NCBI GenBank assembly: GCA_030673355.1
Contig: DAOVJF010000209.1
Coordinates: 1 to 5,491 of the forward strand
DNA: 5,491 bases
Origin: Planctomycetota bacterium
GTDB taxonomy: Bacteria > JAJVIF01 > JAPKYR01
Reading direction: 5' to 3'
The first letter of the stretch is position 1, and each line of letters starts with the position of its first letter. Under the pieces are notes generated by a model. That model made no database searches. It was not told where the DNA came from and saw nothing but the letters and a program-made list of their open reading frames with translations. The position numbers were made by a program, and so were the translations under genes. Of this stretch, positions 1 to 5,491 are shown piece by piece.

Positions 1-19
1 AAGATCTGATACGGGGTCC

Positions 20-1303
20 TTACCGATTCTCCACCGGTAATTCTCCGCCGGGACCCCAGATGAACCTGATATCCGACTCCCCGCCGACCGTGTAACTGAC
101 CACATGCTGGGTTTCATCGGGCACGAGCATGTTTTGATTTGCGGTTGTGAATTCCCGTGGTTTCCATCGCACGTATAAAATTCGCCACGTTTCCATCCCG
201 CTTTCTATGTCGGTCATAACAACAGCGCGACCGGTACGGGACATCACTCCCGGCGTGGATGAATAGAGGAAAAAATCGCCGTTGGGAGCGAAATCGACCC
301 AGAGTTTCATTTCATCGAATACCGCCAGGCGACGGCTCGCGTCCGAATCGAGACTGTATAAATACAACTGTTCACCGCTTAGTCTTGTGGCGTCAACTTT
401 AAATTCCTCCACATAATCAAGCGTATACATCAGGTAGCGTCCGTTCGGATGCCATACGGGATTCCCGGTTTGGGTGTTCATCGCGACCCTGGTAATCGCG
501 TTGGCAGCAAGCGTTTCCAGATCGATGAGATATACATCCACTCGAAATCCGAGGTCGAAAGTGGCGAGATATTTTGTGCCGTCCGGTGAGAACCCGCCAA
601 GGTCGACCACCGGATTCTCAGAAATCCTTTCGGAAATTACACTCGTATTGTTAATAAAATGAAGCCACTTTTTTTCGGGATCGCCTTCGTCCAGCAGGGC
701 AACAGCAAGCATGCCGCCATCGTCCAGGATCGTCATATCGATGATCTCATCCGATGTCGAGAACCATTCGCTTTCCGTGAAACTTATAATCGGCCTGGGA
801 TTGGCGCCGGGATGGAATGATTCCTCAGGCTCGATACGCGTAAATTCCACCCGCAAAATAATGTTCGCGCCGCTATCGTCCCTGCCCCGGATCGCGATTA
901 CATCATTCCAGGATGCCGCCCATGGTTTATCGGAACTGGCGGTCAGTTCGGTATCAAATTCATACTCGGTGACCAGATCGCGGTCCATTTCGAGACGTGT
1001 CAAACCCATGAATCCGTCAGGGTTATCTCGAAGGAGGTAGGTCGCCGATCCGGTGGATTTGACATCATGAACACTTTCCAGGCCGTAAAGGATACAATTT
1101 ATGTCGTTGGTATTTTCCAGAATACGGTAGAGCTCCGTCGAGTCATCGCGGGTTTCCCAGTACATCACGGGATGACTGAATTCCATGTAGGGTTCGATAA
1201 TATTTTTTATTACACCCTTCGGTTCCCTCGATATGCAACCGGAACAAAGAAAGATAAGGATGAACAGGGAAATAATTGTTGATAAAAAGTAAACGCGTCT
1301 CAA
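20..1303 (-). CDS. Putative lipoprotein with TolB/WD40-like beta-propeller repeats
   Basis: The 427-residue product has a lipoprotein signal peptide: Arg2-Arg3, a hydrophobic core at about 4-20, then LCSGC with Cys23 as the probable lipidated residue. The -3 position is Cys rather than the usual Leu, a mild departure from the lipobox. Residue +2 is Ile, so there is no Asp inner-membrane retention signal. The C-terminal half carries repeated propeller-type turns: FSPDGTKYL (238-246), WHPNGRYLMYT (284-294) and FAPNGDFFLYSS (338-349), each of the form [F/W]-x-P-[D/N]-G followed by a beta strand. Such repeats are known from TolB-like and WD40-like propellers, which usually bind proteins or ligands and are not catalytic. 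The start is TTG, chosen because AAGGAG lies 6 nt upstream and the signal peptide begins immediately. It lies 44 nt downstream of folE and is probably co-transcribed with it. The partner and exact function are unknown; the fold call is moderately sure and the lipoprotein call is good. Confidence 0.85.
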   Translation of the reverse strand: MRRVYFLSTIISLFILIFLCSGCISREPKGVIKNIIEPYMEFSHPVMYWETRDDSTELYRILENTNDINCILYGLESVHDVKSTGSATYLLRDNPDGFMGLTRLEMDRDLVTEYEFDTELTASSDKPWAASWNDVIAIRGRDDSGANIILRVEFTRIEPEESFHPGANPRPIISFTESEWFSTSDEIIDMTILDDGGMLAVALLDEGDPEKKWLHFINNTSVISERISENPVVDLGGFSPDGTKYLATFDLGFRVDVYLIDLETLAANAITRVAMNTQTGNPVWHPNGRYLMYTLDYVEEFKVDATRLSGEQLYLYSLDSDASRRLAVFDEMKLWVDFAPNGDFFLYSSTPGVMSRTGRAVVMTDIESGMETWRILYVRWKPREFTTANQNMLVPDETQHVVSYTVGGESDIRFIWGPGGELPVENR

Positions 1304-1309
1304 TTGCTG

Positions 1310-1315
1310 CTCCTT
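1310..1315 (-). promoter_or_regulatory. Shine-Dalgarno AAGGAG deciding a TTG start
   Basis: The minus strand reads AAGGAG, six bases, then TTG at 1303-1301. This near-ideal site and spacing fix the lipoprotein start at TTG. No ATG is available before the hydrophobic segment in that frame. Confidence 0.8.
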
Positions 1316-1347
1316 TCCTGATAGTTAAACAATAATTACCAACAGAA

Positions 1348-2013
1348 TCAGTGCGATCCGTTACTTAGTTCAATCAGCCTGAGAAATTCCATGCGGGTTT
1401 TTGAGTAACGTTTGAACCCGCCGCGCATCGCACTGGTAATCGCTTTAGAATTCTGTTTCTGAATACCCCGCATCATCATGCAGAGGTGGTGCGCTTCTAT
1501 GACAACTCCCACGCCTTTTGGTTTCAAAACGGCCATCAAAGTGTCGGCAATCTGGTTGGTCAGGCGTTCCTGCACCTGCAGACGCCGCGCGAAAACATCG
1601 ACGATCTCGGGGATTTTCGACAGCCCGATTATTTTCCCGTTTGGAATGTAAGCCACATGCGCTTTCCCGAAAAACGGCAATATGTGATGCTCGCATAATG
1701 AGTAGAGTTCGATATCCCTCAGGAGGATCATTTCGTCGCATTTGTCCTCGAAAATTCCCTCTCCGATAACCTCGTCCAGGTTCCGGTAATAACCGGCGGT
1801 AAGGAATCTCAGGCTGTCCGCAACCCGGGCAGGGGTCTTTCTGAGATCATCACGATCGGGATCCTCGCCAAGCAGTCTGATGATTTCCCGGTAATGTTCA
1901 GCGATCTTCCCGGTTGTCTCGCCGTTCAAGGGCGGGAAGAACATCCCTTCGAGATCGACAACCGGCTCAGGTAAATCGACCTGACCGGATTTCGTAGTTT
2001 TCTTCGTGACCAT
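1348..2013 (-). CDS. folE: GTP cyclohydrolase I
   Basis: This enzyme converts GTP to 7,8-dihydroneopterin triphosphate and formate in the cytosol, the first step of tetrahydrofolate and related pterin synthesis. The 221-residue product matches the usual type I FolE length (about 190-225). Visible family signatures are [14 protein letters not shown] (55-68), [20 protein letters not shown] (105-124), [20 protein letters not shown] (130-149), [10 protein letters not shown] (175-184) and the C-terminal FLRLI. Zinc ligands by alignment to E. coli FolE are Cys107, His110 and Cys178, with the catalytic His pair at 109 and 176; all are present, so it should be active. The longest open frame runs back to 2133, but I start at 2013. 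A GAGG site lies 9 nt upstream there, and a consensus promoter sits inside the longer frame, which would put most of the extra 40 codons upstream of the transcript. It is followed by the lipoprotein gene with no terminator between them. Confidence 0.96.
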   Translation of the reverse strand: MVTKKTTKSGQVDLPEPVVDLEGMFFPPLNGETTGKIAEHYREIIRLLGEDPDRDDLRKTPARVADSLRFLTAGYYRNLDEVIGEGIFEDKCDEMILLRDIELYSLCEHHILPFFGKAHVAYIPNGKIIGLSKIPEIVDVFARRLQVQERLTNQIADTLMAVLKPKGVGVVIEAHHLCMMMRGIQKQNSKAITSAMRGGFKRYSKTRMEFLRLIELSNGSH

Positions 2014-2022
2014 ATTAAGTAA

Positions 2023-2026
2023 CCTC
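2023..2026 (-). promoter_or_regulatory. Ribosome binding site of folE (GAGG)
   Basis: GAGG on the minus strand lies 9 nt before the ATG at 2013. An in-frame ATG five codons earlier (2028-2026) overlaps this site itself and has no comparable site, which supports 2013 as the start. Confidence 0.65.
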
Positions 2027-2047
2027 ATTGAAATATATAGAACGGTG

Positions 2048-2077
2048 ATTATACCGCCTGATTGAAAGTGCTGTCTA
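2048..2077 (-). promoter_or_regulatory. Sigma70-type promoter of folE
   Basis: On the minus strand TAGACA (2077-2072, 5 of 6 to TTGACA) is followed by an 18-nt spacer and a perfect TATAAT (2053-2048). Transcription would begin near 2041, giving a leader of about 28 nt before the folE ATG at 2013. It probably drives folE and the lipoprotein gene, separately from the mqnD unit upstream. It is seen by motif match only. Confidence 0.75.
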
Positions 2078-2154
2078 TTTGTAAATGGATTCGGACAGGG
2101 TTTGCAGAGGCAAATAGAGGTGATTAAGCTCAATTTTTCGCAGGGTTAATTCGA

Positions 2155-2598
2155 TCAATTCATCCTTTGTTCAAGGTAAGTCGGCTGATTCGGTCCAGGA
2201 GTGGAGTGGTGGTGGAGAATTTTCCAGCCGCCAGGCTCGCGTCGGAAAATATTCGTGACATATACCTGAATTGACAAGGTCTCGTCCCCATAAGTGGTTA
2301 CAAGCGTACCGGTGAGGAAACTCCAGCCGATATCGCCGTGGCGCATTACGGATACCGGATGTAAAACCGCTTTCAATTTACTCGTATGGTATGTAATCGC
2401 CTCGATCGCAATCCTGACCGCTTCCGGTCCTTTCGCCATCTCTATCCCAGGGAAAATCAGTGTTATCCCGTCGAAATCGCTCCAGCATGCCATTATCTCA
2501 TCGACATTCAGCGACTGAAGGGCGTCGATGAAGCGGGAATCGGCATCCACTACCGGATCGATATCCTCGATATCATCATTCAGGAAATCTTCATGCAT
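2155..2598 (-). CDS. SnoaL-like / NTF2-fold protein (DUF4440 type)
   Basis: The 147-residue product has the order of a SnoaL/ketosteroid-isomerase-like cone fold. An N-terminal helical part FIDALQSLNVDEIMACWSD (23-41) is followed by a strand GITLIFPG, a GPEAVRIAI helix (57-65), and C-terminal strands VYVTNIFRREPGGWKILHHH (112-131). The WKI-x-HHHST ending is typical of DUF4440/SnoaL_3 proteins, which are small soluble proteins with varied or unknown functions, either binding a ligand or helping catalysis. No active-site set can be assigned here, so no reaction is claimed. The acidic first 20 residues are probably a disordered extension. The ATG at 2598 follows the mqnD stop by 36 nt with only a weak GAGA upstream, so translation may depend on the shared mqnD transcript. 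The gene is real with high likelihood, from its family match and clean frame. Confidence 0.85.
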   Translation of the reverse strand: MHEDFLNDDIEDIDPVVDADSRFIDALQSLNVDEIMACWSDFDGITLIFPGIEMAKGPEAVRIAIEAITYHTSKLKAVLHPVSVMRHGDIGWSFLTGTLVTTYGDETLSIQVYVTNIFRREPGGWKILHHHSTPGPNQPTYLEQRMN

Positions 2599-2634
2599 GG
2601 CTAAAATGAAATTCTCAGGTTTGCACTACTGATT

Positions 2635-3465
2635 TTAACCCACAAATTCAAATTCATCCACCGCCGGGACAATTCCAGCGTCCGCAGCGCGGGAAAGAAG
2701 CTCCCTGACCGCCCTGCGTCCGGTCTCCCCCCAGTCGAGAGTGTAGTCATTAACATACATTGAGACAAACTCGTCAACTTTTTCAACCGCAAGGTCCCGA
2801 CCGTAGTCCCGGGCATAGCCGATGGCATCCGTACGGTGTTCCATCCCGTACCCGATGCTTTCACGTATCGCCTGTCCGGCTTTTTCATGAATATCAGGAC
2901 CCAGGCTTGTTTTAATCACATTTGCACCGAGTGGAAGCGGTAGCCCGGTTTCTTCCTTCCACCACTTACCAAGGTCGCCGACACAGTGCAGGCCTTCATC
3001 CTCGTAGGTTACCTGCCCTTCGTGGATGATAACACCGGCGGCCACATCTTTGTTTTTGACGGCTTCCATGACCCGGTCGAACGCAACCTCCTCGGTCTTG
3101 AGTCCCGGGACCGCGAGTCTCAAAGTCAGGGCGGCGGTGGTAAGGGAACCGGGTATCGCGACGATTTTCCCCTGGAGTGATTTGAGGTCCAATTTTTCAA
3201 GGGAGACAATTTTGGGACCATAGCCGTCACCGACACTCGCGCCGCAATTCATGAGCGAGTACTCCCTGGCCAGGTACGGGTAAGCGTGAATGCTTATTGC
3301 AGTGATATCAAACTGGTTTTTCAGGGCTGCCTGGTTCAGGGACTGGATATCCGAAAGCGTGTGTTCGAAATCGATCCCCGGTACCCGGACATATCCTTTG
3401 GCGAGCGCCCAGAACATGAAAGCATCGTCGGAATCAGGAGAATGGGCAAGCGTAAGCTTTAACAT
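2635..3465 (-). CDS. mqnD: MqnD-like 1,4-dihydroxy-6-naphthoate synthase (futalosine menaquinone pathway)
   Basis: MqnD turns cyclic dehypoxanthine futalosine into 1,4-dihydroxy-6-naphthoate, a late soluble step of the futalosine route to menaquinone. The fold is a two-lobed periplasmic-binding-protein type without a signal peptide. The product is 276 residues, the usual length. Visible signatures are LTLAHSPDSDDAFMFWAL (4-21), ISIHAYPYLA (58-67), SVGDGYGPKIVS (77-88), IPGSLTTAALTLRL (104-117) and IIHEGQVTYEDEGL (146-159), then DLGKWWKEETGLPLPLGAN (164-182). His148 of IHEG aligns with the catalytic His of Thermus MqnD. The N-terminal motif is SPDSDD where classical MqnD has SPCPND, so this belongs to a variant branch and could be a paralogue with another substrate. 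No mqnA, mqnB or mqnC is in the window. The start is uncertain: ATGs at 3501 and 3477 are also in frame. I chose 3465 because the product then begins like the family (MLKLTLAHSP) and a weak GGA lies 7 nt upstream. Confidence 0.85.
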   Translation of the reverse strand: MLKLTLAHSPDSDDAFMFWALAKGYVRVPGIDFEHTLSDIQSLNQAALKNQFDITAISIHAYPYLAREYSLMNCGASVGDGYGPKIVSLEKLDLKSLQGKIVAIPGSLTTAALTLRLAVPGLKTEEVAFDRVMEAVKNKDVAAGVIIHEGQVTYEDEGLHCVGDLGKWWKEETGLPLPLGANVIKTSLGPDIHEKAGQAIRESIGYGMEHRTDAIGYARDYGRDLAVEKVDEFVSMYVNDYTLDWGETGRRAVRELLSRAADAGIVPAVDEFEFVG

Positions 3466-3717
3466 TGAATCATCCATCGCAACAGAGCGGTAGTTTATCA
3501 TATTCAGGCATAAAATGTTATGGCTAACTCATGAAAATCAGAAGTCGAAACGTCCGGATTTTAACTAACCCAAAGATCCTGAATCATTCTGAAACACCTT
3601 TAAACATCAGGGTTTCATGGCATTTAGCACGTTCAATCAGTTACCTGAAGCAGGATACTATTAACAGAGGAGAGAAAGACGCTGATACCTTTTTAAGCGT
3701 CGTATTTTCTTATTAAC

Positions 3718-4557
3718 ATGACTTCTAAACAAGACACAATTAACGGATTTTTCTGTCCTTCAAGGATATTGATAGATAGCAATCCTGATTTGAATACCAA
3801 AAAGGGCAAGATCAGTAAAGCCAAATTGATTGCGGAATCAGGATTCTACGACTGGCTTGCGCCTCATTACGACAGGTTACAGCCTGTCATGGACCCATCG
3901 CGCTACCAGGCTCATTCGATAATTCTCGACGTATTAAACGCGATCGAGCCGGTACCCGGGAGAATTCTGGATATCGGATGCGGAACGGGCCTGCTGACCT
4001 GCCAGATCCTGGAACTCTTCCCGGACGCGCATGTCACGGCGATCGACGGGTCAATCGCGATGCTCGAGGAGGCCAGGGCGAATCTTGAGGATTTCACCGA
4101 CCGGATCACACTCGCGAAAGCGGATTTCCGGGACTCCTGGGAGGACGCGCTCGACGGGGATGTCGATGCGGTTGTGCACTACACATCGCTGCACCATATC
4201 CCGCACGACGCGCTTCGCGAGGTTTACACGAGGTTATTCAAGGTCCTTAAACCCGGCGGATGGTTCCTTCACGGGGACATCACCGAGGAAAGGCTCCCGG
4301 GACCGGTGCAGCGGATCGCGGAGAACATACGGGATTTCCAGCGGAGTTCCGTGGTCGATGATCTTGCCGATGGAAAAAAACTGATTCAACGGCTCGATCA
4401 GGTAAAAAATGCCAATGAGAAGAAGGGCGGGCTGCTCGAACTCCCGGCGCTTCCAGAACAGCAGATAGCATGGCTCGTGGAAGCGGGGTTCGAGTTCGCC
4501 ACGAGGGTTTTTCAGGATTGGAGGCTATCGCTGTTCCTTGCAAGAAAACCTGAATAA
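3718..4557 (+). CDS. Class I SAM-dependent methyltransferase
   Basis: The product transfers a methyl group from S-adenosylmethionine to an unidentified substrate; it is soluble and cytosolic. The 279 residues contain the Rossmann-type core: motif I ILDIGCGTGLL (83-93), the acidic end of strand 2 at VTAIDGS (Asp110, expected to bind the SAM ribose), an acidic DFRDSW segment (136-141), SLHHIP (157-162) and LKPGGWFLHGD (177-187). This matches the Methyltransf_11/25 type. FYDWLAPHYDRL at 43-54 is the usual N-terminal helix of such enzymes. The preceding 40 residues are an extra, AT-rich, lysine-rich tail, and no Shine-Dalgarno site precedes the ATG. In-frame TTG codons at 3769 and 3790 are alternatives but are not better supported. 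It lacks the EFS-type signature of UbiE/MenG, so a menaquinone methylation role next to mqnD is not supported. A strong terminator follows 88 nt after the stop. Confidence 0.92.
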   Translation: MTSKQDTINGFFCPSRILIDSNPDLNTKKGKISKAKLIAESGFYDWLAPHYDRLQPVMDPSRYQAHSIILDVLNAIEPVPGRILDIGCGTGLLTCQILELFPDAHVTAIDGSIAMLEEARANLEDFTDRITLAKADFRDSWEDALDGDVDAVVHYTSLHHIPHDALREVYTRLFKVLKPGGWFLHGDITEERLPGPVQRIAENIRDFQRSSVVDDLADGKKLIQRLDQVKNANEKKGGLLELPALPEQQIAWLVEAGFEFATRVFQDWRLSLFLARKPE

Positions 4558-4644
4558 GTATATCTTGCCGGGAATCCGGCGTAAGTCTGAACAGGAGAGA
4601 AGCCAGAGAAAGAAATTTTTTCTTTAATGCCCTTCTGGAATTTG

Positions 4645-4669
4645 CCCGGACCAAGGTCCGGGTTTTTTT
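4645..4669 (+). terminator. Rho-independent terminator of the methyltransferase gene
   Basis: CCCGGACC (4645-4652) and GGTCCGGG (4655-4662) are perfect complements and are followed by seven T residues (4663-4669). The effective stem is 7 bp with a CAAG loop. The T tract is on the plus strand only, so it ends the methyltransferase transcript. It gives no stop for the opposing membrane-protein gene. Confidence 0.88.
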
Positions 4670-4742
4670 GTGGCATGTGCGTCCCACGCATGATTATCCG
4701 ATCCATGGACGTCACGTACGTTACTAATAATAGCCCGGTTGT

Positions 4743-4763
4743 CCCACATCTATGTGATGTGGG
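4743..4763. repeat. Inverted repeat / hairpin in the convergent gap
   Basis: CCCACATC and GATGTGGG form a perfect 8-bp stem around the five bases TATGT. Neither side has a clean T tract: the plus strand continues TTGCTAT and the minus strand ACAACC. It could slow transcription from either side or protect a 3' end. A role as terminator for the membrane protein gene is only a possibility. Confidence 0.45.
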
Positions 4764-4834
4764 TTGCTATATCAGTACCGCGACCGTCAGTGAGCGGCCT
4801 GCCAACGTCCGTACACCCATTTTCCGGGACTGGA

Positions 4835-5206
4835 CTACACCCACTTCATGTACACCTGGATTACAGAAATCACCCCGGCGGCGATTGCAAGGCCTGATAT
4901 GACGATTGAGCTGAAACCCTCGATTGCCGCCCATGGCAACATGGCTGGAATGATGAAAAATCCAATGAGTATGAGGGCGACCGATGAGAACACCGGATAG
5001 ACGGTGAATAGCTTTGCAAGGAGCGGTCCGAACAATAGTACAGGGAACAGGAAGAACAAAAAATACGGCATACCGAAGATAAATACGGTAAAGAACACGT
5101 AGATGCCGAAAATAATCGCAAGCGCCACGAACAGGCAGACGTAATAGAACCCTACAACGCGGTTTTCATCCGGGGGAAACAGCCATTCTTTTAAAGAGAG
5201 AAACAC
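4835..5206 (-). CDS. Hypothetical four-helix integral membrane protein
   Basis: I do not recognise the family. The 123-residue product is highly hydrophobic, with four likely membrane helices at about 18-43, 45-64, 70-90 and 96-117. A short polar N-terminus SLKEWLFPPDENR precedes them and only a few residues (KWV) follow the last helix. There are no conserved His, Cys or charged clusters inside the helices that would suggest transport or catalysis. The start is GTG, because a TGA lies two codons upstream in frame and the first ATG (residue 46) would remove the first helix. There is no clear Shine-Dalgarno site before it. The gene diverges from the membrane protein at 5303, with overlapping candidate promoters between them, and converges on the methyltransferase. 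The hydrophobic, helix-sized periodicity makes a real gene likely even without a family. Confidence 0.72.
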   Translation of the reverse strand: MFLSLKEWLFPPDENRVVGFYYVCLFVALAIIFGIYVFFTVFIFGMPYFLFFLFPVLLFGPLLAKLFTVYPVFSSVALILIGFFIIPAMLPWAAIEGFSSIVISGLAIAAGVISVIQVYMKWV

Positions 5207-5219
5207 GGTCAGTCAATTC

Positions 5220-5247
5220 TTTGGGAAACGATTTGTGCGTGTATAAT
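5220..5247 (+). promoter_or_regulatory. Candidate promoter for the gene at 5303
   Basis: A perfect -10 TATAAT lies at 5242-5247. The best -35 is weak: TTTGGG at 5220-5225 with a 16-nt spacer, or TTGGGA at 5221-5226 with 15. Transcription would start near 5254, about 49 nt before the ATG. The match is by eye. Confidence 0.5.
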
Positions 5248-5274
5248 GATAACTTATAGTGGATACGTTCACAA
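5246..5274 (-). promoter_or_regulatory. Candidate promoter for the membrane protein at 5206
   Basis: On the minus strand TTGTGA (5274-5269, 4 of 6) is followed by exactly 17 nt and TATCAT (5251-5246, 5 of 6). The start would be near 5239, some 33 nt before the GTG. Its -10 box shares two bases with the plus-strand TATAAT. Confidence 0.45.
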
Positions 5275-5302
5275 CTCAACTCACTAACAGGATCCTTGCT
5301 CC

Positions 5303-5491
5303 ATGAAAAAAGAACAGCTGGCCGGATATTTTGTGTTGTGTCTTCTTTTCGTCCTGGTAATGGTCGGACTTTATTCGAATACTTTAATAGATTACGTCCC
5401 GGGGTGGTTTTCCACTCCGACACCTCGACGGGTAATAAGGCATTTCATGTTCCTCAACTTCTTTCTTACGTTCGTATTATTGATTGCCACT
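5303..5491 (+). CDS. Hypothetical membrane protein, 5' part only (runs off the window)
   Basis: From ATG at 5303 the frame stays open for 63 codons to the last base, so the gene is cut by the window edge. The visible part begins MKKEQLAGYF. A first membrane helix spans about residues 8-24 (a run rich in Val, Leu and Phe), followed by a polar, proline-containing loop at 25-47 with TPTPRR. A second hydrophobic stretch begins at about 48 (HFMFLNFFLTFVLLIAT). The basic start and hydrophobic first segment fit an N-terminus in the cytoplasm. AGGA at 5289-5292, 10 nt upstream, and a TATAAT at 5242 support this start. The family cannot be named from this much sequence. It resembles its divergent neighbour only in being a membrane protein. 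Confidence 0.7.
   Translation, partial: MKKEQLAGYFVLCLLFVLVMVGLYSNTLIDYVPGWFSTPTPRRVIRHFMFLNFFLTFVLLIAT

Larger units (their letters stand above)
4558..4834. other. Non-coding gap between convergent genes
   Basis: No credible gene lies in these 277 bases between the methyltransferase and the membrane protein. The gap holds several hairpins. GCCGG-GAAT-CCGGC lies at 4567-4580. A symmetrical AAAGAAA-TTT-TTTCTTT lies at 4609-4625. The main terminator is at 4645-4669. TGCGT-CCC-ACGCA lies at 4678-4690. An 8-bp stem CCCACATC/GATGTGGG lies at 4743-4763. The octamer TACACCCA occurs at 4812-4819 and again at 4836-4843, just inside the next gene. An open frame at 4627-4902 crosses the terminator and looks spurious. 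Confidence 0.6.

Noticed and set aside
2101..2114. TTTGC-AGAG-GCAAA hairpin as a terminator after the SnoaL gene
   Set aside because: The stem is only 5 bp and is not followed by a T tract on the minus strand.
3531..3716. A 61-codon open frame upstream of the methyltransferase as a firm gene
   Set aside because: It has no ribosome binding site and no family, and the AT-rich context favours chance frames. It is kept only as a finding because of the KQDTIN repeat and the stop-start spacing.
3718..4557. The methyltransferase as MenG/UbiE for menaquinone, suggested by the mqnD neighbour
   Set aside because: The UbiE/MenG signature segments are not visible and the gene is divergent, not co-transcribed. 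Only the general SAM-binding core can be supported.
4567..4610. Resemblance to part of a cobalamin riboswitch (GGGAATCCGGCGTAAGTC followed by AGAAGCCAGAG)
   Set aside because: The stretch is only about 45 nt. It lacks the preceding conserved helices and the CCGCAAC-type core, its would-be CCGG/TCTG arm does not pair, and it follows the methyltransferase gene without a downstream target. A plain hairpin plus chance similarity explains it.
4627..4902. A 91-codon plus-strand open frame
   Set aside because: It begins upstream of and reads through the perfect intrinsic terminator, has no ribosome binding site, and overlaps the end of the opposing membrane protein. Its product is low in recognisable structure.
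5166..5423. An 85-codon minus-strand open frame across the divergent promoter region
   Set aside because: It overlaps both membrane-protein starts and the promoter boxes in another frame, and its product has no hydrophobic or domain pattern.

Overview
The window is an ordinary bacterial chromosomal segment of roughly 50% GC. It shows sigma70-type promoters, Shine-Dalgarno sites, a type II lipoprotein signal peptide and an intrinsic terminator. A 1,4-dihydroxy-6-naphthoate synthase (MqnD) homologue points to a bacterium that makes menaquinone by the futalosine route, not the classical Men route. The lineage cannot be resolved from this sequence alone. The outer-membrane-compatible lipoprotein fits a diderm but does not prove one. 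There is no phage, transposon, CRISPR, rRNA or tRNA signature.

Layout. On the minus strand, read from right to left, lie an MqnD-like enzyme (about 3465-2635), a small SnoaL/NTF2-fold protein (2598-2155), GTP cyclohydrolase I folE (2013-1348) and a TTG-started lipoprotein with beta-propeller-like repeats (1303-20). The mqnD and SnoaL genes are 36 nt apart and probably share a transcript. folE has its own strong promoter in the 141-nt gap before it. The lipoprotein follows folE by 44 nt and has an AAGGAG ribosome binding site, so folE and the lipoprotein probably form a second transcription unit.

A class I SAM-dependent methyltransferase (3718-4557, plus strand) diverges from mqnD across an AT-rich 216-nt gap. 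It ends before a strong intrinsic terminator (4645-4669). It converges on a four-helix membrane protein (5206-4835, minus strand, GTG start). A second membrane protein starts at 5303 on the plus strand and runs off the right edge. These two membrane-protein genes diverge from a 96-nt gap in which two candidate promoters overlap at their -10 boxes.

How the genes work together. folE makes the first committed intermediate of folate or pterin synthesis and mqnD makes a late menaquinone headgroup intermediate, so the left half holds cofactor and electron-carrier housekeeping functions. Nothing links the SnoaL protein, the lipoprotein, the methyltransferase or the membrane proteins to those pathways beyond adjacency. 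I found no convincing new system. The points most worth checking are the variant N-terminal motif of the MqnD homologue, the overlapping divergent promoters, and a repeated KQDTIN coding motif at the methyltransferase start.
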